Below are positions 32,127-40,454 of a stretch of 64,000 bases of DNA, one piece after another (position 1 is the stretch's first letter; each line of letters begins with the position of its first letter). The translations under genes were made by a program, and so were the position numbers. The notes under the pieces were generated by a model. That model ran no database searches, had not been told where the DNA came from, and worked only from the letters and a program-made list of their open reading frames with translations. The DNA comes from Mycolicibacterium sp. P9-64 (GTDB lineage Bacteria > Actinomycetota > Actinomycetes > Mycobacteriales > Mycobacteriaceae), in contig NZ_NPKO01000002.1 of the NCBI RefSeq assembly GCF_008329605.1, positions 558,001-622,000 on the forward strand, written 5' to 3'.

Positions 32127-33644
32127 ATGGCCGACTTCGTCGCAGCAATCGACCAGGGCACCACGAGCACGAGGTGCATGATCTTCGACCACGACGGCGC
32201 CGAGGTGGGCCGCCATCAGCTCGAACACGAGCAGATCCTGCCGAGAGCGGGCTGGGTCGAGCACAACCCGGTGGAGATCTGGGAGCGCACCGCGTCGGTG
32301 ATCAAGTCGGCGCTCAACAAGACGAGGTTGTCCGCCGGCGACCTGGCCGCCCTCGGCATCACCAATCAGCGTGAGACCGCGCTGGTCTGGAACCGCAAGA
32401 CCGGCAGGCCGTACCACAACGCGATCGTCTGGCAGGACACCAGAACCGACCGGATCGCCTCCGCGCTGGAGCGTGAGGGCCACGGCGACGTGATCCGCCG
32501 CAAGGCCGGGTTGCCACCCGCGACGTACTTCTCCGCTGGCAAGGTGCAGTGGATCCTGGAGAACGTCGACGGCGTGCGCGCCGACGCCGAGAGGGGCGAC
32601 GCGATCTTCGGCACGCCCGACACGTGGGTGCTGTGGAACCTCACCGGTGGGCCGCGCGGCGGCGTACACGTCACCGACGTGACGAACGCCAGCCGGACCA
32701 TGCTGATGAACCTGGAGACGCTCGACTGGGATGATGAACTGCTGTCGTTCTTCGGAATCCCGCGTCAGATGCTGCCCGAGATCAAACCGTCGTCGTTGCC
32801 AGAGGCGTACGGCGCCACGCTCGCGGACGGCCCGCTCGGCGGTGAAGTGCCGGTCACCGGGATCGTCGGGGACCAGCAGGCCGCCATGGTCGGGCAGGTG
32901 TGCCTGAGTGCGGGGGAGGCCAAGAACACCTATGGCACAGGCAATTTCCTGCTGCTGAACACCGGCGAGAAGATCGTGCGGTCGCAGAACGGCCTGTTGA
33001 CCACCGTGTGTTACCAGTTCGGCGACGCGAAACCCGTTTACGCGCTTGAGGGTTCGATCGCGGTCACCGGATCGGCGGTGCAGTGGCTGCGGGATCAGCT
33101 GGGCATCATCAGCGGTGCGTCGGAGAGTGAGTCACTGGCGCGGCAGGTCTCCGACAACGGTGGCGTCTACTTCGTGCCTGCGTTCTCGGGGTTGTTCGCG
33201 CCGTACTGGCGATCGGACGCGCGCGGCGCGATCGTGGGGCTGTCGCGGTTCAACACCAACGCGCACGTGGCGCGCGCGACGCTGGAGGCGATCTGCTACC
33301 AGAGCCGCGACGTCGTCGATGCCATGGAGGCCGACTCCGGCGTGCATCTCGAGGTGCTCAAGGTCGATGGCGGCATCACGGCCAACGATCTGTGCATGCA
33401 GATCCAAGCCGACGTCATCGGTGTCGACGTCGTCAAGCCCGTCGTCGCCGAGACCACGGCGCTGGGCGCGGCGTACGCCGCCGGGCTGGCCGTCGGGTTT
33501 TGGGAGAATCCCGACGATCTGCGGGCCAACTGGCAGGAGGGCAAGCGCTGGACGCCCGCGTGGAGCGAGGACCAGCGCGCCACCGGCTACGCGGGTTGGC
33601 AGAAGGCCGTGCAGCGAACTCTCGACTGGGTCGACGTCGACTGA
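32127..33644 (+). CDS. glpK: Glycerol kinase
   Basis: Phosphorylates glycerol to glycerol-3-phosphate with ATP. The 505-residue FGGY-family protein has [18 protein letters not shown] (phosphate 1), [29 protein letters not shown] and [13 protein letters not shown], with the adenosine motif [15 protein letters not shown]. Length is standard. No glycerol facilitator or GlpD gene is adjacent. Start 6 bp from a divergent methyltransferase start, so its promoter must lie in the neighbour's coding region or the mRNA is leaderless. Confidence 0.96.
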   Translation: MADFVAAIDQGTTSTRCMIFDHDGAEVGRHQLEHEQILPRAGWVEHNPVEIWERTASVIKSALNKTRLSAGDLAALGITNQRETALVWNRKTGRPYHNAIVWQDTRTDRIASALEREGHGDVIRRKAGLPPATYFSAGKVQWILENVDGVRADAERGDAIFGTPDTWVLWNLTGGPRGGVHVTDVTNASRTMLMNLETLDWDDELLSFFGIPRQMLPEIKPSSLPEAYGATLADGPLGGEVPVTGIVGDQQAAMVGQVCLSAGEAKNTYGTGNFLLLNTGEKIVRSQNGLLTTVCYQFGDAKPVYALEGSIAVTGSAVQWLRDQLGIISGASESESLARQVSDNGGVYFVPAFSGLFAPYWRSDARGAIVGLSRFNTNAHVARATLEAICYQSRDVVDAMEADSGVHLEVLKVDGGITANDLCMQIQADVIGVDVVKPVVAETTALGAAYAAGLAVGFWENPDDLRANWQEGKRWTPAWSEDQRATGYAGWQKAVQRTLDWVDVD

Positions 33645-34502
33645 CTACGGGGTGAAGTCGGCAGGCAGCGCGATGTCGGCGACGGCCAGGTTCTCCTCGA
33701 GGTGTGCCACCGACGACGTGCCGGGGATGAGCAGCACGTTGGGCGCCGCCGCCAGCGTCCACGCCAAGGCGATCTGTGCAGGGGTACGGCCAAGGTCGGT
33801 GGCAGCCTGCTTGATGGCGGCGTTGCCCAGCACGGGATTGTCGGAGGAGAACGCCGAGCCCAACGGGAAGAACGGCACGAACGCGATGTCGTGCTCGGTG
33901 CAGAAGTCGAGCACAGGCTGCGAGCTTCGGTCGGCCAGGTTGTAGGCGTTCTGCACGGTGACGATCTCGGTGCGCTGCAACGCATGTTGAACGAGGCCGA
34001 GGGTGACGCTGCTGAGCCCGATCCCCGCGATCAGGCCTTCGTCGCGGGCCGCGATCATGGTGCTCAGCTGACGGTCGAACGTCTCGCGGTCCACCTCGTC
34101 GGGAGCGCTGGGGTCGTCGGAGTTATGGATGCGCAGGTTGACCGCGGCCAGCTGATCGACCCCGAGCTCGCGAAGATTCTGCTCGATGTCAGAACGCAAT
34201 TCGTCCGGATGCCCAGCCGGAATCCAGGCGCCCTGTTCGTCGCGCCGTGCCCCGACCTTGCTGACCAGCGCCAGGTTCTCCGGGTACGGATGCAGCGCCT
34301 CGCGGATGAGTTGGTTGGCGACGTCGGGCCCGTAGAACTGTGCGGTGTCGATGTGGTCGACACCCAACTCGACGGCCCGCCGCAGGACGGCGATCGCCTG
34401 GTCGTGGTCGCGTGGCGGGCCGAAGACGCCCGGCCCTGGCAGCTGCATGGCGCCGAACCCGACGCGGTTGACCGTGTACTGGCCGATCTGAAAGGTCGTC
34501 AT
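33645..34502 (-). CDS. Aldo/keto reductase family oxidoreductase
   Basis: A 285-residue NAD(P)H-dependent reductase with the AKR signature GVDHIDTAQFYGPDVANQLI (catalytic Asp and Tyr), the Lys in LALVSKVGAR, and the C-terminal cofactor motif LLIPGTSSVAHLEENLA. In place of the usual catalytic His region it has AAVNLRIHNSD. Substrate unknown. Its stop abuts the glpK stop with no spacer, so the two genes converge directly. Confidence 0.9.
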   Translation of the reverse strand: MTTFQIGQYTVNRVGFGAMQLPGPGVFGPPRDHDQAIAVLRRAVELGVDHIDTAQFYGPDVANQLIREALHPYPENLALVSKVGARRDEQGAWIPAGHPDELRSDIEQNLRELGVDQLAAVNLRIHNSDDPSAPDEVDRETFDRQLSTMIAARDEGLIAGIGLSSVTLGLVQHALQRTEIVTVQNAYNLADRSSQPVLDFCTEHDIAFVPFFPLGSAFSSDNPVLGNAAIKQAATDLGRTPAQIALAWTLAAAPNVLLIPGTSSVAHLEENLAVADIALPADFTP

Positions 34503-34521
34503 CGCCTCAGGCTATCCACGT

Positions 34522-34576
34522 CGCGACTTCGGCGTGATCGGACACGTTGAGCGTAGCCGTTCACGCCGAAATCGCG
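34522..34576. repeat. Long imperfect inverted repeat in the gap after padR
   Basis: TTCGGCGTGA (34528-34537) pairs with TCACGCCGAA (34561-34570). CGCGA and TCGCG extend the stem outside one mismatch, giving 15 pairs around a 23-nt loop. It is the main feature of the 240-bp gap 34503-34742 between two minus-strand genes; I see no gene there. It could be a terminator for the padR gene or a palindromic intergenic repeat. Confidence 0.5.
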
Positions 34577-34742
34577 GGTGGTTCGTCAGTACGTGGGGTG
34601 AAGTAGACGCCACCCCCGTTGGGCCGCTCTCGACACGTATGAGCCACGAGATCCCGTTTGCTTACCCTTTTTTCGACGGCAATCTTCACCACGCGATTCG
34701 CCGAAGTCAGTGCCTACTCGGACTCGCCCAAGCGGTGTCTGA

Positions 34743-35510
34743 TTAGTCCTCTCCGAGGACGTGGTAGATCTCGCGGCGCGCGTTGTTGACGATGTCGACG
34801 ATGCGCTGCTGCTGCTCGGTGCTGGCGGCGTGTGCCGACTGGGCGACCGCGCCCATCAGCTGGCCGACGGCTGCCCGCAGGCTCACCGCGCCGGGGTCGG
34901 CGCCTTCGGTGATCTCGTCCCACGGTGCCGTTTCGATCTTCTCGACGGCGGCGCGGCCGTCGTCGGTGAGCTCGAAGAGCTTCTTGCTGCCGTCGGACTC
35001 GGTCGCGACGATCAGTCCCTCGTCGACGAGCAACTGCAGTGTCGGGTAGACCGAGCCGGGGCTCGGCTTCCAGAGTTGCTGGCTGCGCTCGGCGATCTCC
35101 TGGATCATCTCGTAACCGTGCATCGGACGGTCGGTGAGCAGTTTGAGGATCGCTGCACGCACGTCGCCGCGCCTGCTGCGTCCGCCGCCACGTGGTCCGC
35201 CGCGACGGCCTCCGCGAGGTCCACCGGGTCCGCCTGGGCCGAAGCCACCGGGGCCGAAGCCGAAGCCACGACCCGGGCCGAAGCCGCCGGGGCCGAAGCC
35301 GCCGGGACCAAAGGCCGGTCCGAAACCGAAGCCGCCGGGCTCGCCGCCTCCGCGGTGTTCCCTGACGTGGTCGCGGAAGTCGCGACGGGCCTGTCGGCGC
35401 TGTTCGTGCAGGGCACGGCGGTCACCGGGGCCGAATCCGAAACCTTGGCGGCCGACGTAGGGGCTCTCGAAGTGGCCCTCTTGGGGGCCTTCATTGAATG
35501 GGGCATTCAT
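34743..35510 (-). CDS. PadR-family regulator with Gly/Phe-rich N-terminal extension
   Basis: A 255-residue protein. The first 115 or so residues are low-complexity, with repeated GFGPGGFGP-type units and Arg/Gly runs; the PadR winged helix follows (RAAILKLLTDRPMHGYEMIQ, WKPSPGSVYPTLQLLVDEGL). A C-terminal helical segment would mediate dimerisation. The ATG at 35510 follows GAAGGAC. Long Gly-rich extensions occur in a subset of actinobacterial PadR proteins; their role is unknown. An inverted repeat at 35551-35575 lies in its promoter region, suggesting autoregulation. A second PadR gene lies just upstream on the same strand. Confidence 0.87.
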   Translation of the reverse strand: MNAPFNEGPQEGHFESPYVGRQGFGFGPGDRRALHEQRRQARRDFRDHVREHRGGGEPGGFGFGPAFGPGGFGPGGFGPGRGFGFGPGGFGPGGPGGPRGGRRGGPRGGGRSRRGDVRAAILKLLTDRPMHGYEMIQEIAERSQQLWKPSPGSVYPTLQLLVDEGLIVATESDGSKKLFELTDDGRAAVEKIETAPWDEITEGADPGAVSLRAAVGQLMGAVAQSAHAASTEQQQRIVDIVNNARREIYHVLGED

Positions 35511-35550
35511 GTCTGTGTCCTTCTTTCGATTGGAAACGCCGATATGCGCT

Positions 35551-35575
35551 TCCGATACGTTGACGATATATCGGA
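35551..35575. promoter_or_regulatory. Candidate PadR operator upstream of the Gly-rich regulator
   Basis: TCCGATA and TATCGGA form perfect 7-bp arms separated by 11 bp, in an AT-rich stretch (GACGATATATCGG) unlike its surroundings. The site is about 40 bp upstream of the start codon, where a repressor would block the promoter. Confidence 0.45.
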
Positions 35576-35606
35576 AACTATCGCGATGCAACTACTAGTT
35601 GGAAGC

Positions 35607-36131
35607 TCAGTCGGGGCCGCGCTCGTCGATTGCGGCGACCAACCAGCGCGCCCACTGCGCCTCCATGACCGCGTTCCGCAGGCCGAACTCGAGCGCCGCG
35701 CGGCCATAGAAGTCGCCATCCTCGACCCAGTCGATCGAATCACGAAGGTGCTCATAGCGTTTCAAGTCGGAGTCGGCGTGCTCGGCGAAGGCTGTGACGT
35801 ACGCACGGGCATCCTCGACTGGGATCTCGTCGAGCAGGAACACCCGCAGCAGGTCGGGCCTGCGCCAGGCGGGATCGTCCTGCGGGTTGGTGATCCAGCG
35901 CACCAGTTCGGCTCGGCCGGCCTCGGTGACGCGATACTCCTTGCGGCCGCGCGGGCCGACGTCGGAGACCTCGATCAGGCCGCTGGCGGAAAGCTTGTTG
36001 AGCTCCCCATAGAGCTGACTCTGAGTGGCGGGCCAGACGTTTGCCATCGACTTCTTGAAGCGTTTGAGCAGGTCATAGCCACTGCCGGGGTGCTGTGCGA
36101 GCATGCCGAGTGCCGCGATGCGAAGACTCAC
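35607..36131 (-). CDS. PadR-family transcriptional regulator
   Basis: A 174-residue regulator with the N-terminal PadR winged helix (ALGMLAQHPGSGYDLLKRF, QLYGELNKLSASGLIEVSD) and a C-terminal Vir_act-type helical dimerisation domain (RWITNPQDDP, LLRVFLLDEIP). GTG start. Unlike its neighbour it has no extension. Between it and the next minus-strand gene is a perfect 15-bp inverted repeat that contains ACATTCC/GGAATGT, a possible own operator. Target genes are not evident; the adjacent NCS1 permease is one candidate. Confidence 0.88.
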   Translation of the reverse strand: MSLRIAALGMLAQHPGSGYDLLKRFKKSMANVWPATQSQLYGELNKLSASGLIEVSDVGPRGRKEYRVTEAGRAELVRWITNPQDDPAWRRPDLLRVFLLDEIPVEDARAYVTAFAEHADSDLKRYEHLRDSIDWVEDGDFYGRAALEFGLRNAVMEAQWARWLVAAIDERGPD

Positions 36132-36143
36132 GACAAGAGCGTA

Positions 36144-36177
36144 CGGCTCGACATTCCAATTGTGGAATGTCGAGCCG
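36144..36177. terminator. Perfect 15-bp hairpin between NCS1 permease and padR
   Basis: CGGCTCGACATTCCA pairs perfectly with TGGAATGTCGAGCCG across a 4-nt loop (ATTG). It lies 16 bp after the permease stop and 13 bp before the padR start, so it can be the permease terminator. The core ACATTCC/GGAATGT also resembles a PadR-type operator; the two roles are not exclusive. Confidence 0.6.
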
Positions 36178-36192
36178 CACCGTGTGTCGTGA

Positions 36193-37746
36193 TCAGGCGG
36201 TCGCCTCGGCAGGCTCGTACTCGGTCAGCGGCGACATCTTCCACGGACCACGCGTCGCGAACAGGTAGTACAAGCCGAAGGCCACGCCGCAGCCGATGAA
36301 CCAGCTGTACTGCGATGCGCCGGCCATTCCGAAGACGATGCCTCCGAGCAGGACGGGGGCCATGGCCAGGACTGCGCCTACCGCCGTTGCCGCCACGGCG
36401 GCGGGGTTGTAGCCGTTCTTGTACCAGTAGTTCGACGTCTTCGACATGGTGAACAGGTCGTCGACGACGATCTTCTGCTTGCGGACGAGGTAGAAGTCGG
36501 CGAGGAGCACGCCGAACAGCGGGCCGATGAACGCGCCGAGAGTCTCCAATGTGTAGTGGATGACCTCCGGGTTGCTGTACAGGTTCCACGGCGTGAGTAG
36601 TACGGAGCCGACGGCGGCGATCATGCCGCCCATCCGCCAACTGATCCTCTGGGGGCTGACGTTGGAGAAGTCGAACGCCGGTGAGATGAAGTTGGCAACG
36701 ATGTTGATGCCGATGGTGGCGATGGAGAATGTCAAGGCGCCCAGCACGATTGCGGTCACGCTGTCGATCCGCGCGACGGTGGCAACCGGGTCGGTGAGCA
36801 ACTCTCCGAACACCGGGACCGTGGCGGCCGCCGTGACGACGACGAGCAGCGAGAACACCAGGAAGTTGACCGGCAGGCCCAGGAAGTTGCCCTTCTTGAC
36901 CGCGGAGAAGCTCTTGCCGTAGCGGGCGAAGTCACCGAAGTTCAGCATCGGGCCGGAGAAGTAGGACACCACCAGCGCGATCGCGCCGAGCATGATGACG
37001 AGTGTGTTGCCCTTCTTCTCGCCACCGAGGCTCAGGCTGACGTGCCAGCCCGACTTCCACAGCAGGTAACCGCACAGGATGAACATCACGACGTAGACCG
37101 CGGGCCCACAGAAGTCGATGAACTTGCGGATGGACTCCATGCCTCGCCAGAAGACGGCGGCCTGCAGGATCCACAGCAGCGTGAAGCTGCCCCAACCAAG
37201 CAGGGACAGGCCGGTGAAGCCGTACTGATCGACGTCTGCGTAGGGGGCCAAACCGGGGAACAGCTTGAGCAGTACGACGTCGAGCGCCGCCGACGCCAGG
37301 TAGGTCTGGATGCCGTACCACGCCACCGCGATCAGGCCGCGGATGATCGCGGGAATGTTGGCCCCCAGCACGCCAAATGGGCTGCGGCACACCACCGGAT
37401 AGGGAACACCCGCTTGCTGGCTGGGCTTGGCGACGAGATTGCACAAGTAGTAGACGATCACGATGCCCACCAGCAGGGCGATGAGCACCTGCCAGCTGGC
37501 AAGGCCGAGCGCGAACAGGCTGCCTGCGGTGACGTAGCCGCCGACGCTGTGCACGTCCGACATCCAGAACGCGAAGATGTTGTAGGCCGACCAGGTTTGC
37601 TTGCCGAGCGGCGCGAGATCCTCGTTGGTCAGCCGAGGGTCGTAGTCCGGCTTGATGAGTCCGGAGCCCACGGGATGTCCTGCGGCTTCGACGACGTCGC
37701 CTGCGCCGGTCGTGACGCTCGGCGATTGTTCCTTCAATTCGGTCAT
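36193..37746 (-). CDS. NCS1-family nucleobase/hydantoin:cation symporter
   Basis: A 517-residue membrane protein with about 12 transmembrane helices. The family signature NEDLAPLGKQTWSAYNIFAFWMSDV and the helix 3 region YPVVCRSPFGVLGANIPAI are typical of NCS1 transporters for cytosine, allantoin, hydantoin or uracil. Substrate cannot be told from the sequence alone. It lies downstream of a GntR/FCD regulator on the same strand, with a 94-bp gap that includes an AT-rich GAATATATTTTC patch suitable for its own promoter. Confidence 0.9.
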   Translation of the reverse strand: MTELKEQSPSVTTGAGDVVEAAGHPVGSGLIKPDYDPRLTNEDLAPLGKQTWSAYNIFAFWMSDVHSVGGYVTAGSLFALGLASWQVLIALLVGIVIVYYLCNLVAKPSQQAGVPYPVVCRSPFGVLGANIPAIIRGLIAVAWYGIQTYLASAALDVVLLKLFPGLAPYADVDQYGFTGLSLLGWGSFTLLWILQAAVFWRGMESIRKFIDFCGPAVYVVMFILCGYLLWKSGWHVSLSLGGEKKGNTLVIMLGAIALVVSYFSGPMLNFGDFARYGKSFSAVKKGNFLGLPVNFLVFSLLVVVTAAATVPVFGELLTDPVATVARIDSVTAIVLGALTFSIATIGINIVANFISPAFDFSNVSPQRISWRMGGMIAAVGSVLLTPWNLYSNPEVIHYTLETLGAFIGPLFGVLLADFYLVRKQKIVVDDLFTMSKTSNYWYKNGYNPAAVAATAVGAVLAMAPVLLGGIVFGMAGASQYSWFIGCGVAFGLYYLFATRGPWKMSPLTEYEPAEATA

Positions 37747-37840
37747 GTCGACGGCTTCCTGTCATCACAGTGCAGTGGATGCAGGAAACCTAGGCTCGGC
37801 ATATTTCGTAGCCGTTGCCTCAAGAATATATTTTCGTCAG

Positions 37841-38551
37841 CTATTCGTCGGGTTCGATGAGGCCGCTACCTGGGGGAAGGGTGGCGACCACGCTGTTGAG
37901 ATTCTGGTGGTGCGCCGCCGCCGTGGCCAGCAGCCTGTCGACGTCTCTGGATACGAACGCATCGAGCATGACTTGGTGGTCGTCGTGCAGGCGTGCCCTG
38001 TCGGCGGTCCCGACGTGCACCATGGCCTGAACGGGTTCGGTTATGTTCCACGCAGATTCGAGCATGTGCATGAGCCGCAGCATGCGAGAGGGGCGAGTCA
38101 GGCCAACGTGGAACTCGCGGCTGAGCCGGTGGTAGGTCTGCGAGTCATCTTGGCGCACTGCGATTTCCAGAAGTCCATTGATCTCGATGACGTGTGCACG
38201 GTCGGCATCGGTGGCCAACTCCACGGCCGCCGACAGTGCGGCGGACTCGAGCGTCTCGCGCACGATGTACATCTCGGCCAGCTCGCCGGCGGTCAGTTGG
38301 GCAACGGTGTAGCCCACGTTCAGGTGGTGCTGCACCAAGCCCTCGCCGCCGAGGGTCTTGAGGCTCTCGCGCACGGGGATGGCGCTGACCCCGAAGAGTT
38401 CGGCGACGTCGCCGACGGGGATCGGGGTGCCCGGCGGCACCGCGCCGTCCAGGATGACCCTGCGCAGTTCGTCGACGATGGTCTGCTGTGACGTGCCGTC
38501 GCGGTGCACGGCCAGCTTGAACAGCAGCGCTGAGTGGCGGCGGTCCGGCAT
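37841..38551 (-). CDS. GntR-family regulator, FCD subfamily
   Basis: A 236-residue repressor-type regulator. It has an N-terminal winged helix (ILDGAVPPGTPIPVGDVAEL, SAIPVRESLKTLGGEGLVQ) and a C-terminal FCD all-helical ligand domain with metal-ligand candidates (EFHVGL, HDDHQVML, AAAHHQNL). Such proteins respond to small carboxylates or purine-derived metabolites. It sits between an NCS1 permease (same strand, downstream) and a divergent carotenoid oxygenase; a 10-bp perfect palindrome in the divergent gap is its likely operator. Confidence 0.88.
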   Translation of the reverse strand: MPDRRHSALLFKLAVHRDGTSQQTIVDELRRVILDGAVPPGTPIPVGDVAELFGVSAIPVRESLKTLGGEGLVQHHLNVGYTVAQLTAGELAEMYIVRETLESAALSAAVELATDADRAHVIEINGLLEIAVRQDDSQTYHRLSREFHVGLTRPSRMLRLMHMLESAWNITEPVQAMVHVGTADRARLHDDHQVMLDAFVSRDVDRLLATAAAHHQNLNSVVATLPPGSGLIEPDE

Positions 38552-38616
38552 TCCGTGATCTTCCTATGCATTCGCTCCGCGTGGCGGGCAAGCAGCGGAC
38601 ACGATCAACATTCCAT

Positions 38617-38632
38617 TATTGACATGTCATTA
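38617..38632. promoter_or_regulatory. Candidate GntR operator in the divergent gap
   Basis: TGACATGTCA (38620-38629) is a perfect palindrome, extended by TA on each side past one mismatch pair. It lies between the GntR gene and the divergently transcribed carotenoid oxygenase, about 50 bp before the latter. Confidence 0.45.
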
Positions 38633-38681
38633 GTGGACTGTCACTCTGGAGTCACTACTTCCTCGGCCCAGGAGGCTCCCC

Positions 38682-40028
38682 ATGACCGACACCAAGGATT
38701 TCCCGCCTGCCGACCCGGCAGGACTGCCCGGCGACGGCAAGTTCTTTCAGGTGGGCAACTACGCGCCCGTCGCCGACGAGCTCACCGAGTACTCGCTGCC
38801 CGTCGAGGGCGCCATTCCGCCCGAACTCGACGGTTGGTACCTGCGCAACGGCCCCAACCCGCGGCAGGCCACCGCGCACTGGTTCACCGGCGACGGCATG
38901 ATCCACGGCGTCCGCGTCGAGGACGGCCAAGCCAAGTGGTACCGCAACCGGTGGGTGCGCACCGACAGCTTCATCGAAGACTTCCCGCTCTACAACGCCG
39001 ACGGGTCGCGCAATCTGCGGGCCGCGGTCGCCAACACCCACGTGGTCAACCACGCCGGCAAGACCCTGGCACTGGTGGAATCGTCGCTGCCCTACGAGAT
39101 CACCAACGAGCTGGAGACCATCGGCGCCTACGACTTCGGCGGCAAGCTGGTCGACTCCATGACCGCTCATCCCAAGATCTGCCCGACGACGGGCGAGCTG
39201 CACTTCTTCGGCTACGGCAACATCTTCGAGCCGCACGTCACCTACCACCGGGCCGACGCCAACGGGGATCTGGTGCTCAGCCGTCCGCTGGACGTCAAGG
39301 CGCTGACGATGATGCACGACTTCGCCCTTACCGCGCAGCACGTGATCTTCATGGACCTGCCGATCGTGTTCAGCCTCGACGTCGCCATGAAGGGCGAGGG
39401 CGACATGCCCTACCGCTGGGACGACGCCTACGGCGCCCGCCTCGGCGTGATGCGCCGGGACGACCCGTTCGGCGAGGTCCGGTGGTTCGAGATCGACCCG
39501 TGCTACGTGTTCCACGTGGCGAACGCCCACGACACCGTGGACGGGAAGTCCATTGTGCTGCAGGCGGTTCGCTACCCAGAGCTGTGGCGTAACGACGGTG
39601 GCTTCGACGCCGACGGCGTGCTGTGGAGCTGGACGATCGACCTGGAGGCGGGCACGGTGAGCGAGCGTCAGCTCGACGATCGCAACATCGAGTTCCCCCG
39701 CATCGACGACCGCTTGGCCGGCCTGCCTGCCCGCTACTCCGTCTCGGTCGGCGACCACAGCTGGGTACGCCACGACCTGCCGACCGGCGAGGCCGTGGAA
39801 CACGACCTCGGCCCCGGTGGCCCCGGTGAGGCGGTGTTCGTGCCGTCCGGATCCGGAACCGCAGGCGAGAGCAACGGCTACTACCTCGGGTACGTCTACG
39901 ACCCCGCCCGCGACGGCAGCGATCTGGTGATCCTCGACGCGTCCGACTTCGCCGGCAAGGCGGTGGCCACCATCCACCTGCCGCAGCGCGTGCCGTACGG
40001 CTTCCACGGAAACTGGATCAGCGCGTAA
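38682..40028 (+). CDS. Carotenoid oxygenase family protein
   Basis: A 448-residue iron(II)-dependent dioxygenase of the carotenoid/lignostilbene cleavage family. The N-terminal motif IPPELDGWYLRNGPNPRQ and the iron-ligand histidine contexts (TAHPKICPTTGELHFFGYG, MMHDFALTAQHVIFMDLP, CYVFHVANAHDT, YGFHGNWI) are all present, so four His ligands can be assigned. Mycobacterial members cleave apocarotenals or stilbenes; the exact substrate is unknown. It probably has its promoter in the gap with the divergent GntR regulator. Confidence 0.92.
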   Translation: MTDTKDFPPADPAGLPGDGKFFQVGNYAPVADELTEYSLPVEGAIPPELDGWYLRNGPNPRQATAHWFTGDGMIHGVRVEDGQAKWYRNRWVRTDSFIEDFPLYNADGSRNLRAAVANTHVVNHAGKTLALVESSLPYEITNELETIGAYDFGGKLVDSMTAHPKICPTTGELHFFGYGNIFEPHVTYHRADANGDLVLSRPLDVKALTMMHDFALTAQHVIFMDLPIVFSLDVAMKGEGDMPYRWDDAYGARLGVMRRDDPFGEVRWFEIDPCYVFHVANAHDTVDGKSIVLQAVRYPELWRNDGGFDADGVLWSWTIDLEAGTVSERQLDDRNIEFPRIDDRLAGLPARYSVSVGDHSWVRHDLPTGEAVEHDLGPGGPGEAVFVPSGSGTAGESNGYYLGYVYDPARDGSDLVILDASDFAGKAVATIHLPQRVPYGFHGNWISA

Positions 40029-40067
40029 TCTCCGGGCACCGCCAGGTTCGGCGGTTATCGTGACCCG

Positions 40068-40445
40068 ATGACTGTCAAGTGGCTCGACGATCCCGAGGCG
40101 CACGACTACGACGCAGCGACCGACTACCTGACGATGGTCGCGGAACCCGACATCGTCGCGCGCACGGTCGATGTACTCAAGGGCGAAAGCACGATCTTCC
40201 GCAAGGCCAAGGACATCCTGCGCGCAGCCGAGCTGGCGCTGCTGACGGAGGACAACCTGCACGTCAAGAATGACCTCGCCAAGATCGACGCAGGCAAGAA
40301 GCTGTCACCGATCCTGTTGGTACGCGGTGACTTCCGGACGGCGACACAACTGCAGATCGCCGATGGATATCACCGGGTGTGCGCCAGCTACCTGACCGAC
40401 GAGAACACGCCGATCCCGTGCCGGCTGGTGTCCTGGCAGCGATGA
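40068..40445 (+). CDS. Conserved small protein, ParB-like domain region
   Basis: A 125-residue soluble protein. The C-terminal half (SPILLVRGDFRTATQLQIADGY then HRVCASY) resembles the ParB/sulfiredoxin-type nucleotide-binding motif, where a GxHR-like segment binds phosphate. The N-terminus is helical and charged. I know of no assigned function. It lies between the carotenoid oxygenase and a K+/H+ antiporter, 9 bp before the latter, and could be co-transcribed with it. Confidence 0.65.
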   Translation: MTVKWLDDPEAHDYDAATDYLTMVAEPDIVARTVDVLKGESTIFRKAKDILRAAELALLTEDNLHVKNDLAKIDAGKKLSPILLVRGDFRTATQLQIADGYHRVCASYLTDENTPIPCRLVSWQR

Positions 40446-40454
40446 CCCGCTGAG

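Noticed and set aside
34534..34746. 70-codon plus-strand frame in the gap before the PadR gene
   Set aside because: No ribosome-binding site, it reads through the palindrome and its product has no recognisable pattern.
34761..36299. 512-codon plus-strand frame across both PadR genes
   Set aside because: It runs antisense through two clear PadR genes and a hairpin, and its Ala/Glu-rich repeats are the complement of the glycine-rich regulator segment.
38655..40262. 535-codon frame antisense to the carotenoid oxygenase
   Set aside because: The sense product has all family motifs; the antisense translation is a low-complexity Val/Gly/Arg/His shadow.
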